A model generated the notes under the pieces. That model was given only the letters and a program-made list of their open reading frames with translations, was not told the origin of the DNA and did no database searches. Shown one piece after another: positions 30,762 through 41,100 of a stretch of DNA of 64,000 bases; within the stretch, counting starts at the first letter, position 1; every line of letters begins with the position of its first letter. Origin of the DNA: Azohydromonas australica DSM 1124 (GTDB taxonomy: Bacteria > Pseudomonadota > Gammaproteobacteria > Burkholderiales > Burkholderiaceae_C). The DNA lies in assembly GCF_000430725.1 (NCBI RefSeq), contig NZ_KE387206.1, forward strand, positions 5,613 through 69,612. The letters run 5' to 3'. Both the position numbers and the translations under genes were made by a program.

Positions 30762-32332
30762 GCGCGGCCATGCCCATGCCGCCGCAGGCGCACCCGGGCT
30801 GGCCGCGCGCGCTCGCGGCGCTCGCGCTGCTGCTGGCCGCGCTGCTGTGGCTGTACCGCGACACGGCGCTGGGCATGGTGGGCATCTGGCTGCGCTCGGA
30901 GACCTTCACGCATGCCTTCACGGTGCCGCCGATCTCGCTGTGGCTGATCTGGCGCCGGCGCGCGCAGCTCGCGCAGCTGGCGCCGCGGCCCGTGCCCTGG
31001 CTGCTGCTGCCCATGGCGGCGGTGGCGCTGGCCTGGCTGATGGGGCACCTGGTGGCGGTCAACGCTGTCACGCAGTTCGCCCTGGTGACGCTGCTGGTGC
31101 TGAGCGTGCCCGCGGTGCTGGGCTGGCAGGTCGCCGGCGCCATCCGCTTCCCGCTGCTGTTCCTGTACTTCGCCGTGCCTTTCGGCGAGTTCCTGATGCC
31201 GCAGCTGATGGACTGGACGGCGGACTTCACCGTGTGGGCGCTGCAGCGCTCGGGCATCCCGGTGCTGCGCGACGGGCTGCAGTTCACCATCCCGACGGGC
31301 CACTGGTCGGTGGAGGCGGCCTGCAGCGGCATCCGCTACCTGATGGCCTCGCTGATGGTGGGCGTGCTCTTCGCCTACCTCAACTACAGCTCGATGCTGC
31401 GGCGCTGGGTGTTCGTGGGCGTGTCGATCCTGGTGCCGATCCTGGCCAACTGGGTGCGGGCGTACCTAATCGTGCTGGTCGGCCACCTCAGCGGCAACGA
31501 GCTGGCCACCGGCGCGGACCACCTCGTCTACGGCTGGGTGTTCTTCGGCGTCGTGATCCTGCTGATGCTGGCCGTCGGCGCGATGTGGTCGCAGCCCGAG
31601 GCCGAGCTGGCGGCCGAGGCGCCGGCCGCCGGCCGGCCGGGGCGCGCCGCCGCGCTGGCGCCGCTGAGCGCGGCCGTCCTGGCGCTGGGGGTGCTGGCGC
31701 TGCCGCACGGCCTGCTGGCGCGGGTGGGCTCGATGGCCCGGCCGATGCTCTCGAACCTGGACGCGGTGGGCACGCCCGCCGCGGGCTGGAGCCTGGCCGC
31801 GCAGCCGCCGGCCGACTGGCGCCACGCCTACCTCAACCCCACGCAGCGCCTGGAGCGCAACTACGCGCGGGGTGAGCAGCGGGTGGGGCTGCAGATGGCC
31901 TACTACGCCGCGGAGACGTCCGACAGCAAGCTCGTGAGCTCCAGCAACGCCCTGGTGCAGGGCCGCCTGGGCCCCTGGGCGCTGGTGGGCCAGGACCGCC
32001 GAGAGATGCAGCTGCCGGACCGGTCGCTGACGTGGCGCACGGCCGAGCTGCGCAGCGGCAACGCCGACGCCAAGGACAGCAGCGCGACGCGGCTGGTGGT
32101 GTGGCGGGCCTACTGGATCAACGGCGTGCTCACCACCGCCAGCGACTTCCAGGCCAAGGCGCTGCTGGCGCTCAACCAGCTCCTGGGCCGCGGCGGCGAC
32201 GGCGCGGTGCTGATGCTCTATGCAGTCAAGGCCGGGCCGGGGCAGGCCGAGGCGGTGCTGGAAGCGTTCGCGCGCGAGCACCTGTCCGCGCTCGACGAGC
32301 AGTTGCGGCGCGCCCGCGACGCGGCGCCCTGA
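30758..32332 (+). CDS. xrtA: Exosortase A fused to EpsI (DUF3485)
   Basis: A 524-aa fusion. Residues 1 to about 285 form the multi-helix exosortase with the catalytic triad: Cys189 in EAACSGIRYL, Arg234 in NWVRAYL and His255 in ADHLVYGW. The part from about 320 to the end is an EpsI domain with GWSLAAQPPADWRHAYLNP and VVWRAYWINGVLT. XrtA would cleave PEP-CTERM tails at the inner membrane and may attach the proteins to an envelope lipid; EpsI is linked to EPS production. The ATG overlaps the glycosyltransferase stop. Confidence 0.96.
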   Translation: MSAAMPMPPQAHPGWPRALAALALLLAALLWLYRDTALGMVGIWLRSETFTHAFTVPPISLWLIWRRRAQLAQLAPRPVPWLLLPMAAVALAWLMGHLVAVNAVTQFALVTLLVLSVPAVLGWQVAGAIRFPLLFLYFAVPFGEFLMPQLMDWTADFTVWALQRSGIPVLRDGLQFTIPTGHWSVEAACSGIRYLMASLMVGVLFAYLNYSSMLRRWVFVGVSILVPILANWVRAYLIVLVGHLSGNELATGADHLVYGWVFFGVVILLMLAVGAMWSQPEAELAAEAPAAGRPGRAAALAPLSAAVLALGVLALPHGLLARVGSMARPMLSNLDAVGTPAAGWSLAAQPPADWRHAYLNPTQRLERNYARGEQRVGLQMAYYAAETSDSKLVSSSNALVQGRLGPWALVGQDRREMQLPDRSLTWRTAELRSGNADAKDSSATRLVVWRAYWINGVLTTASDFQAKALLALNQLLGRGGDGAVLMLYAVKAGPGQAEAVLEAFAREHLSALDEQLRRARDAAP

Positions 32333-32515
32333 GCGCCAGGGGCCACGGCCGCGGCCCGGCCGCTACACGGCACGCCCGCAGCGGTAGTACGTCACCGACA
32401 AGACCGCGCAACGAGGTCACGATACCCACGCCTTGCACGCCGGTCGCCATGAACCCGCACGACCTGGCCATCGCCCTGGCCAGGCCGGGGCGCGCGCCTG
32501 GGGCCTGAACTCAAC

Positions 32516-34000
32516 ATGCTTTTCACTACCGCCACTTTCGTACTGCTGTTCCTCCCGGCGGCGCTCGCGGGCTTCTTCGTGCTGGGACGCCGCTCCCAGC
32601 GCGCCGCCGCGGCGTGGCTGTTCGGGGTGTCGCTGTTCTTCTACGGCTGGTGGATGCCCAAATTCACGCTGCTGCTGCTGGCGTCGATCGGCATCAACTT
32701 CAGCCTGGGCCTGCGCATCGCGCGCGTGGTGGACGCGCAGGGCCAGGGCGCGGCGCGGCGCTGGCTTGCGCTGGGCGTGGCGTTCAACCTGCTGCTGCTG
32801 GGCTACTTCAAGTACGCCAACTTCTTCCTGGACAACGTCAACGCACTGGCGGGCACGCACTGGACGCTTGCGGGCGTGGTGCTGCCTATCGGCATCTCGT
32901 TCTACAGCTTCACGCAGATCGCCTTCCTGGTGGACACCTGGCACGGCAAGGTGCGCGAGTTCCAGCTGGTGCACTACGGGCTGTTCGTCACCTACTTCCC
33001 GCACCTGGTGGCGGGGCCGGTGCTGCACCACGCGCAGATGATGCCGCAGTTTGCGCGCGCAACCACCTACCGCTTCGACGGCGCCAACTTCAGCGCCGGG
33101 CTGGCCATCTTCGCCATCGGCCTGTTCAAGAAGGTGGTGCTGGCCGACGGGATCGCGCCCTATGCCGATGCCGTCTTCAACCCCGCCGATGCCGGCGCCG
33201 TGCCCGGCACGCACGAGGCCTGGATCGCGGCGCTGGCCTACACGCTGCAGCTGTACTTCGACTTCTCGGGCTACTCCGACATGGCGATCGGCCTGTCGTG
33301 GATGTTCAACATCCGGCTGCCCTACAACTTCAACTCGCCGTACCAGGCGACCAACATCAGCGACTTCTGGCGCCGCTGGCACATCTCGCTGTCCACCTTC
33401 CTGCGCGACTACCTCTACATCGCGCTGGGGGGCAACCGCCACGGCGCGCTGCGGCGCTACGTCAACCTGGCCGCCACGATGGTGCTGGGCGGCCTGTGGC
33501 ACGGCGCGAGCTGGGCCTTCGTGCTGTGGGGTGCGCTGCACGGCGCGTACCTGATGGTCAACCACGGCTTCCGCGCGCTGTGCGGCGAGGCGCTGTCGCG
33601 GCGGCTGCAGGGCAACCGCGCCTTCATGCTGGCGTCCTGGGCGCTGACGATGCTGTGCGTGGTGGTGGCGTGGGTGTTCTTCCGCGCCGCCACGCTCGAC
33701 GGCGCGCTGGCGATGCTGCGTGCCATGGCCGGCGCCGGGGACGCTTCCGCGCTGCAAGCGCTGCTGTGGAACGCCGGCCTGCAGCCGTCCACCGGGGCGC
33801 TGTGGTGCCTGGCCCTGGGGGCGCTGGCCGTGCTGGCGCCCAACAGCAACCGCATCGGCGAACGGCTGCTGGACAACGCCCGCCGCTACCCCGCCACGCA
33901 CGTGGGCGCGGGCAGCTTCGTGGCATGCGCGGCACTGATGCTGGTGCTTCTCAACACGGCGCGCGACGCGGTCAGCGCCTTCATCTACTTCAACTTCTGA
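32516..34000 (+). CDS. MBOAT O-acyltransferase (AlgI-like)
   Basis: A 494-aa polytopic membrane protein with the MBOAT core: ISFYSFTQIAFLVDTWHGK, PHLVAGPVLHHAQMMPQF, LYFDFSGYSDMAIGLSWMF, and LGGLWHGASWAFVLWGALHG, which has the conserved membrane-embedded His. It would move acetyl groups across the membrane onto the polysaccharide, as AlgI does in alginate O-acetylation. The gene follows xrtA after 183 bp, and the SGNH protein that could be its partner starts 1 bp after its stop codon. Confidence 0.93.
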   Translation: MLFTTATFVLLFLPAALAGFFVLGRRSQRAAAAWLFGVSLFFYGWWMPKFTLLLLASIGINFSLGLRIARVVDAQGQGAARRWLALGVAFNLLLLGYFKYANFFLDNVNALAGTHWTLAGVVLPIGISFYSFTQIAFLVDTWHGKVREFQLVHYGLFVTYFPHLVAGPVLHHAQMMPQFARATTYRFDGANFSAGLAIFAIGLFKKVVLADGIAPYADAVFNPADAGAVPGTHEAWIAALAYTLQLYFDFSGYSDMAIGLSWMFNIRLPYNFNSPYQATNISDFWRRWHISLSTFLRDYLYIALGGNRHGALRRYVNLAATMVLGGLWHGASWAFVLWGALHGAYLMVNHGFRALCGEALSRRLQGNRAFMLASWALTMLCVVVAWVFFRAATLDGALAMLRAMAGAGDASALQALLWNAGLQPSTGALWCLALGALAVLAPNSNRIGERLLDNARRYPATHVGAGSFVACAALMLVLLNTARDAVSAFIYFNF

Positions 34001-34001
34001 C

Positions 34002-35045
34002 ATGGCGCGCCGCGTGCTTCACGTCCTGCTAGGCGTGCTGGTCTTCCTGCTGCTGAGCGAAGCGCTGCTGCGGATGCTGCCGGTGAGCAGCCCCACCGAC
34101 AGCGGCTACCGCATCGATCCGATGGTGCTGAACTATCCGCCGCGCCACGAGTGGCAGATGTCCACCGGCTGGGCCTTGTACAACCCGCAGCGCATGCGCG
34201 CCAACAACGCCGGGTTCGCGGCCGAGCACGACGTCGTGCCCGATCCCCAGGCGGTGGCCCTGGTCGGCGACAGCTACGTCGAGGCGTCGATGCTGCCCCT
34301 GGCCGCGCGGCCGGCGGCGCAGTTGGAGCGCTCGCTGGGCGGCCAGCGCCGGGTCTACGCCATGGGCGGCCCGGGGTCGTCGCTGCTGGACTACGCCGAG
34401 CGCATCCGGCTGGCGCATGAGCGCTGGGGCGTGCGCGACTTCGTCGTGCTGCTCGAGCGCGGCGACGTGCGCCAGGCGCTTTGCGGCTCGGGCAACGTGC
34501 ACGCGCGCTGCTTGGACCGGCACAGCCTGCAGCCGCGCACCGAGCTGCAGCCGCCGCCCTCGGCGCTCAAGCGCTGGCTGCGGCACTCCGCCCTGGCGCA
34601 GTACCTCGTCAGCCAGCTCAAGGTGGATTTCCGGCGGCTGCCGGCCCAGGCGTTTCCGGAGCTGCTGCCCGCGCCCGCCGGCGGCGGCCAGGCGGGGTCC
34701 AAGTGGCCGCCCGGCGGTCCGCAAGCGCTGGCCGAGGCGGTGGCGAGCGAGTTCTTCGCGCGCATCGGGCCGCACGTGGCGGGCCGCCTGGTGCTGGTGG
34801 TGGACAGCGACCGCCAGCGCTTGGCGCGCGGCCAGGCCCCCGACGACCCGGACCGGGACCACTTCATCCGGCTGGCGCGCGCCGCGGGCGCCGTCGTCGT
34901 CGACGCCGAACCGCTGCTGCGGCAGCACTTCGGGCACTCCAGCCTGTCGCTCGACGTCGGTCCCTACGACGGCCACCTCAACCCCCTGGGCGTGGAGCTG
35001 CTGGCGCAGGCCGCGGCCCGGGCGCTGCTGGGCGATGCGCCGTGA
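34002..35045 (+). CDS. Secreted SGNH-type hydrolase/acetyltransferase partner
   Basis: A 347-aa protein with an N-terminal membrane anchor (residues 2-22, RRVLHVLLGVLVFLLLSEALL) and SGNH blocks: VALVGDSYVEASML near residues 83-96 (nucleophile Ser) and DGHLNPLGVELLAQ near the C-terminus (Asp/His). Such proteins accept acetyl groups from an MBOAT partner and transfer them to sugars in the periplasm, as AlgX/AlgJ do. Its adjacency to the MBOAT gene supports that role. Overlaps the next gene by 11 bp. Confidence 0.78.
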   Translation: MARRVLHVLLGVLVFLLLSEALLRMLPVSSPTDSGYRIDPMVLNYPPRHEWQMSTGWALYNPQRMRANNAGFAAEHDVVPDPQAVALVGDSYVEASMLPLAARPAAQLERSLGGQRRVYAMGGPGSSLLDYAERIRLAHERWGVRDFVVLLERGDVRQALCGSGNVHARCLDRHSLQPRTELQPPPSALKRWLRHSALAQYLVSQLKVDFRRLPAQAFPELLPAPAGGGQAGSKWPPGGPQALAEAVASEFFARIGPHVAGRLVLVVDSDRQRLARGQAPDDPDRDHFIRLARAAGAVVVDAEPLLRQHFGHSSLSLDVGPYDGHLNPLGVELLAQAAARALLGDAP

Positions 35046-36180
35046 CGCGGGCGCCGGGGCGCCACCCTCCGACGCGTTGAGGGGCCGGCCCGAGGCGGAC
35101 ACCGGCCCCGCGTTGTCGGTGTACCGCCATCCGGACGCGCTGCCGCCCGACGCGCTGGCGCTGCTGTGCCGGGCCGAGTGCGCGGGCATCGAGCTGGGCC
35201 CGGCGTGGTACCGCAACTTCCTCGCCACGCTGCCGGGCTTCAGGGACGGCGCCCGCTTCCACGTGCTGCGCCGCGACGGGCGCGCGGTGGCGGTGCTGCC
35301 GCTGCTGGTGGGCGGCGAGGACGGGGTGCGGCCCGGCTGCGCGCAGGCGCTGGCCAACTACTACAGCGCGCTGTGGGCGCCAGCGCTGGACGACTCGCTC
35401 ACGGCCCCGGAGCTGGCGCCGCTGCTGCGCGGGCTGCTGCGCCGGCACGCGCCGCTGCACACCCTGGACTTCGCGCCCATGGACCCCGGCTCCCGCGCCT
35501 GGACCGTGCTGCGCGGGGCGCTGCGCGACGCCGGGCTGCCGGCGTGGGACTACCTGGCCTTCGGCAACTGGTACCTGCGCGCCGATGCCTTCGAGGGCTG
35601 GGAAGCGTACCTGGCCGCGCGCCCAGGGACGTTGCGCAACACCCTGCGGCGCGCCGAGAAGCGGCTGGAGCGCGCGGGTGGGCGCGTGGAGATCGTCAGC
35701 GGCGGCGAGCGCGTGGAGGCGGTGGCGCAGGCCTACGCCCGCGTCTATGCCGCGAGCTGGAAGGAGCCCGAGCCGCACCCGGCCTTCATGCCCGGCCTCA
35801 TCCGCAGCTGCGCGCGGCAGGGCTGGCTGCGGCTGGGCATGGTATGGTTGCAGGAGCAACCGGTGGCGGCGCAGCTGTGGATCGTCGCGCACGGCAAGGC
35901 CGCGATCTACAAGCTGGCCTACGACGAGGCCTTCAAGGCGCTGGGCTCGGGCACTGTGCTGACGGCGCGGCTGATGCGGCACGTGCTGGAGCGCGACGGC
36001 GTCGCGGAGGTGGACTACCTCATGGGCGACGACGCCTACAAGCGCGACTGGATGAGCCACCGGCGCGAGCGCCGGGGCCTGCGCGCGTGCAACCCGCGCA
36101 CCCCGCGCGGGCTGCTGGCCGCGGCGCGCGAGGCCGCTGCGCGGCTGCTGCCGCCCTTGCGGCGCCCGCCGCCGCCGTGA
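35035..36180 (+). CDS. FemAB/BioF2-like GNAT protein
   Basis: A 381-aa protein with a GNAT fold of the BioF2 (acetyltransferase_6) type: AWYRNFLATLPGF, TLRNTLRRAEKRLERAG and VAAQLWIVAHGKAAIYKLAYDEAFKALGSG (the GNAT core), then VDYLMGDDAYKRDWMSHRRER. It resembles the XrtA-associated FemAB protein at 28493-29530. ATG 35035 sits within the SGNH coding end. It may add an acyl or aminoacyl group to the polymer. Role inferred from position between MBOAT/SGNH and a glycosyltransferase. Confidence 0.72.
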   Translation: MRRDAGAGAPPSDALRGRPEADTGPALSVYRHPDALPPDALALLCRAECAGIELGPAWYRNFLATLPGFRDGARFHVLRRDGRAVAVLPLLVGGEDGVRPGCAQALANYYSALWAPALDDSLTAPELAPLLRGLLRRHAPLHTLDFAPMDPGSRAWTVLRGALRDAGLPAWDYLAFGNWYLRADAFEGWEAYLAARPGTLRNTLRRAEKRLERAGGRVEIVSGGERVEAVAQAYARVYAASWKEPEPHPAFMPGLIRSCARQGWLRLGMVWLQEQPVAAQLWIVAHGKAAIYKLAYDEAFKALGSGTVLTARLMRHVLERDGVAEVDYLMGDDAYKRDWMSHRRERRGLRACNPRTPRGLLAAAREAAARLLPPLRRPPPP

Positions 36181-36499
36181 GGTCGGCGTGCCGTGCGGGC
36201 CCGGATGTAAGCGAGACGGTTACAAGTTGCGCCTTGAGGGGGCGCAATCTTTCACGCGTTCCTTTGACTTTGATCGCTTTGGCCGGTCTGTATCAGCAAG
36301 GTTACAAAATAGAATCATGGTTTTCAAGGTGCTAGGGGCATTGAACGGACCGGACTGCACGAGGCCTTCTGTTGTTGGCGATCCAGACAAGTTCCGTCCG
36401 TACCTTTCTCGGGCGGGTTGCACAGTGAATCGGAGGAATCGTGGAAGTGGCGGCAGTGAGCGGTCCGAGCCCCATGTGCCGGTCCGAAAGGGCAGGGCA
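36181..36499. other. 319-bp AT-richer intergenic region before the second glycosyltransferase block
   Basis: Clearly AT-richer between 36220 and 36320, where a promoter is likely. No -24/-12 element with 10-base spacing was found; GG/GC pairs here are spaced 9 or 11. An open frame upstream of the chosen GTG (36500) continues through this region but lacks family sequence. Confidence 0.45.
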
Positions 36500-37699
36500 G
36501 TGGCGGCCCTGAAGTCCATCGAACCCTCGCGCTCCGGTGCGGCCTGCACGCGGGACGCCCCGCTGGTGCTGCACGTGGTTTACCGCTTCGACACGGGCGG
36601 GCTGGAAAACGGGATCGTGAATCTCATCAACCACCTGCCCGCCCAGGCCTACCGGCACGCCGTGCTCTCGCTCACCGAGGTGACGGGGTTCAGCCGCCGC
36701 GTGCAGCGCGAGGACGTGGAGTTCATCGCCCTGCACAAGGGGCCGGGCCATGCCTTCAAGCTCTATCCGCGGATGTACCGGCTGTTCCGGCAGCTCCGTC
36801 CGGCGGTGGTGCACACCAACAACCTGGCCGCGCTGGAATGTGCGCTGCCCGCGTGGGCCGCGGGCGTGCCGCTGCGCGTCCACAGCGAGCACGGCTGGGA
36901 CGTGTCGGACCTGGACGGCAGCAACCGCCGCTACCAGCAGGTGCGCCGGTTCTACCGTCCCTTCGTGTCGCACTACATCGCGGTCTCGGCCGACCTGAAC
37001 CGCTACCTGCTGGACAAGGTGCACGTGCCGCCGCAGCGCGTGAGCCACATTCCCAACGCCGTGGACACCGCGCGCTTCCACCCGGCGCCCGACGGGCGGC
37101 CCGGGCGCATCGAGGGCTGTCCCTTCACGCCCGACCGCCACTGGCTGGTGGGCACTGTGGGGCGCATGCAGGCGGTGAAGGACCAGCCCAACCTCGTGCG
37201 CGCCTTCGCCCATGCGCTGCGGCAGCAGCCCGCGCTGCGCGAGCGCATGCGCGTGGTGATGGTGGGCGACGGCCCGCTGCGCGCGCCCACGCAGGCGCTG
37301 CTGCAGGAACTGGGCCTGGCTGACCTGGCCTGGCTGCCCGGCGAGCGCAGCGACGTGCCGGACGTGATGCGCGGGCTGCACTGCTTCACGCTGCCGTCCA
37401 AGGCCGAGGGGCTGTCCTACACGCTGCTGGAGGCCATGTCCAGCGCGTTGCCCGCGGTGGTCACGGCCGTGGGCGCCAACGTGGACCTGATCCACGACGG
37501 GATCACCGGCGCCATCGTGCCGACCAACGACCCGCAGGCCCTGGGCGACGCGCTGGCGCGCGTGGCCGCCGACCCGGCGCAGGCGCTGCGCATGGGACGC
37601 ACGGCGCGCGAGCGCGTGTGCAAGGACTACAGCCAGGAAGGCATGGTCGGCGCCTACCAGCGCCTGTACGACCGCCACCAGGCAAAGCGGAGCAACTGA
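36500..37699 (+). CDS. Glycosyltransferase, XrtA system (TIGR03088-like)
   Basis: A 399-aa GT4-type transferase: PLVLHVVYRFDTGGLENGIVNLI at the N-terminus is the signature of the TIGR03088 family, followed by HTNNLAALECALPAW, HSEHGWDVSDLDG and the donor-site motif KAEGLSYTLLEAMSSALP. GTG 36500 was chosen because GAAAGGG lies 7 bases before it and the family sequence starts shortly after; ATG 36317 upstream would add 61 unrelated residues. It would extend the lipid-linked repeat. The amidotransferase gene follows 3 bp later. Confidence 0.88.
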   Translation: MAALKSIEPSRSGAACTRDAPLVLHVVYRFDTGGLENGIVNLINHLPAQAYRHAVLSLTEVTGFSRRVQREDVEFIALHKGPGHAFKLYPRMYRLFRQLRPAVVHTNNLAALECALPAWAAGVPLRVHSEHGWDVSDLDGSNRRYQQVRRFYRPFVSHYIAVSADLNRYLLDKVHVPPQRVSHIPNAVDTARFHPAPDGRPGRIEGCPFTPDRHWLVGTVGRMQAVKDQPNLVRAFAHALRQQPALRERMRVVMVGDGPLRAPTQALLQELGLADLAWLPGERSDVPDVMRGLHCFTLPSKAEGLSYTLLEAMSSALPAVVTAVGANVDLIHDGITGAIVPTNDPQALGDALARVAADPAQALRMGRTARERVCKDYSQEGMVGAYQRLYDRHQAKRSN

Positions 37700-37702
37700 T
37701 CC

Positions 37703-39646
37703 ATGTGCGGCATTACCGGATTGTTCGATACCCGTGGCGCGCGCAACTTCGAGCGCGCGACGCTGCAGCGCATGAACGAGGCGCAGCACCACCGTGGCCC
37801 GGACGGGGGCGACCTGCACCTGGAGCCCGGCGTCGGCCTGGGCCACCGGCGGCTGTCGATCATCGACCTGGCCACCGGGCAGCAGCCCCTGTTCAACGAG
37901 GACGGCTCGGTGGTCATCGTCTTCAACGGCGAGATCTACAACTACCAGGAGCTCGTGCCCGAGCTGCAGGCGCTGGGGCACGTGTTCCGCACGCACAGCG
38001 ACACCGAAGTCATCGTGCACGCCTGGGAGTCCTGGGGCTCGGCGTGCGTGCAGCGGCTGCGCGGCATGTTCGCCTTCGCGCTGTGGGACCGCAACCAGCA
38101 GACCTTCTTCATGGCGCGCGACCGCCTGGGCGTCAAGCCGATGCACTACGCGCTGCTCGATGACGGCACGCTGGTCTTCGGCTCGGAGCTCAAGACGCTG
38201 CTGGCGCACGGCGGGCTCAGGCGCGACATCGACCCGCTGGCGGTGGAGGAGTACTTCGCGCTGGGCTACGTGGCCGAGCCGCGCTGCATCTTCCGCCAGG
38301 CGCGCAAGCTCCCGGCCGGCCACATGCTGCTGCTGCGCCGCGGCCAGCCGCTGGCCGAGCCGCAGCAGTACTGGGATCTGCGCTTCACGCTGGACCGCAA
38401 GATCGGGCTGCAGGACGCGTGCGCCGAGCTCGACGCGCGGGTGCACGAGTCGGTGCGGCTGCGCATGATCGCCGACGTGCCGCTGGGCGCCTTCCTTTCC
38501 GGCGGCGTGGATTCCAGCGCCGTGGTGTCGCACATGGCCGAGCTGTCTCAGGGGCCGGTGAACACCTGCTCCATGGCCTTCGCCGATCCGGCCTTCAACG
38601 AGGCCGAGTTCGCCCGGATGGTGGCCGACCGCTACCGCACCAACCACTTCGTGGACATGGTGGACAGCGACGACTTCGGCCTGGTGGACACGCTCGCGGC
38701 GATGTACGACGAGCCCTACGCCGACTCCTCGGCGGTGCCCACCTACCGCGTGTGCCAGCTCGCGCGCACGCACGTGAAGGTGGCGCTGTCGGGCGATGGC
38801 GGCGATGAGGCCTTTGGCGGCTACCGCCGCTACCGCATGCACATGATGGAGGAGCGCATGCGCTCGGCGCTGCCGCTGGCGCTGCGCCGGCCGCTGTTCG
38901 GCACGCTGGGCCGGCTCTATCCCAAGGCCGACTGGGCGCCGCAGGTGCTGCGCGCCAAGACGACCTTCGAGGGCATGTCGCGCACCGCGGCGCAGGCCTA
39001 CTTCCACAGCATGGCGCGCCTTCGCCAGCCGCTTCGGGACAGGCTTTTCACCGGCGCGCTCAAGCGGGAGCTTGGCGGCTACTCGGCGCTGGAAGTGTTC
39101 GAGCGTCATGCGCGCCGCGCCGGCACGGATGACCCGCTGGCGCTGGTCCAGTACATCGACCTCAAGACCTGGCTCATCGACGACATCAACGCCAAGGTGG
39201 ACCGCGCCAGCATGGAGCATGGCCTAGAGGTGCGCGAACCGCTGATGGACCACGAGCTGGTGGAGTGGGCCGCCACGCTGCCGTCGTCGCTGAAGGTCAG
39301 TGCCGGCGAGGGCAAGCACGTCTTCAAGAAGGCGCTGGAGCCGCGGCTGCCGCATGACGTGCTGTACCGGCCCAAGATGGGCTTCTCGGTGCCGCTGGCG
39401 CGCTGGTTCCGCGGACCGCTGCGGCAGCGCCTGCGCGAGTCGCTGCTGGGCGGCGCGATGGCCGACACCGGCTGGTTCGACGTGCGCCTCATGGGCCGCC
39501 TGGTGGACCAGCATGAGTCCGGCGCGCACGATCACAGCACCGCGCTGTGGACGCTGCTGATGTTCGACGCCTTCCTGCGCAACGTCGTGGGCGAGGGCTC
39601 CTCACCGGCGGCACCGGCACCGGCGCAGGCGTTGGCGGAGGCCTGA
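37703..39646 (+). CDS. XrtA-system asparagine synthetase-like amidotransferase
   Basis: A 647-aa AsnB-type enzyme. The glutaminase domain starts MCGITGLFDTRG with the N-terminal nucleophile Cys2 exposed; it continues with RGPDGGDLHLEPGVGLGHRRLS and FNGEIYNY. The synthetase domain has LSGGVDSSAVVSHMAELS (ATP pyrophosphatase loop) and LSGDGGDEAFGGYRRY. TIGR03108 members occupy this place in XrtA loci and probably amidate a sugar carboxylate, for example a uronic acid, rather than aspartate. Confidence 0.92.
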   Translation: MCGITGLFDTRGARNFERATLQRMNEAQHHRGPDGGDLHLEPGVGLGHRRLSIIDLATGQQPLFNEDGSVVIVFNGEIYNYQELVPELQALGHVFRTHSDTEVIVHAWESWGSACVQRLRGMFAFALWDRNQQTFFMARDRLGVKPMHYALLDDGTLVFGSELKTLLAHGGLRRDIDPLAVEEYFALGYVAEPRCIFRQARKLPAGHMLLLRRGQPLAEPQQYWDLRFTLDRKIGLQDACAELDARVHESVRLRMIADVPLGAFLSGGVDSSAVVSHMAELSQGPVNTCSMAFADPAFNEAEFARMVADRYRTNHFVDMVDSDDFGLVDTLAAMYDEPYADSSAVPTYRVCQLARTHVKVALSGDGGDEAFGGYRRYRMHMMEERMRSALPLALRRPLFGTLGRLYPKADWAPQVLRAKTTFEGMSRTAAQAYFHSMARLRQPLRDRLFTGALKRELGGYSALEVFERHARRAGTDDPLALVQYIDLKTWLIDDINAKVDRASMEHGLEVREPLMDHELVEWAATLPSSLKVSAGEGKHVFKKALEPRLPHDVLYRPKMGFSVPLARWFRGPLRQRLRESLLGGAMADTGWFDVRLMGRLVDQHESGAHDHSTALWTLLMFDAFLRNVVGEGSSPAAPAPAQALAEA

Positions 39647-39756
39647 GCCATGCAGGCCCTCAAGGCCAGAGGCCCGGCCATGCCGGTTGCGTCATCAATC
39701 TTTCACGCGCCGTACCCGCGACTTCCGCGGGCCGCACGGCCAACAGGAGAACGAGT

Positions 39757-41037
<1,281 letters not shown>

Positions 41038-41100
41038 GGCCGTCCCCGTCCCGCCGACCGCAGCGCCGCCCGCGCCGCGGGCCGCTGAAGAAAGCTTGAG

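Noticed and set aside
36216..36300. GG/GC pairs resembling -24/-12 elements upstream of the second glycosyltransferase block
   Set aside because: Spacings are 9 or 11 bases; not valid sigma-54 promoters.
36332..39220. Very long minus-strand open frame (962 codons) antisense to the amidotransferase and glycosyltransferase
   Set aside because: Low-complexity shadow frame over well-recognised plus-strand genes.
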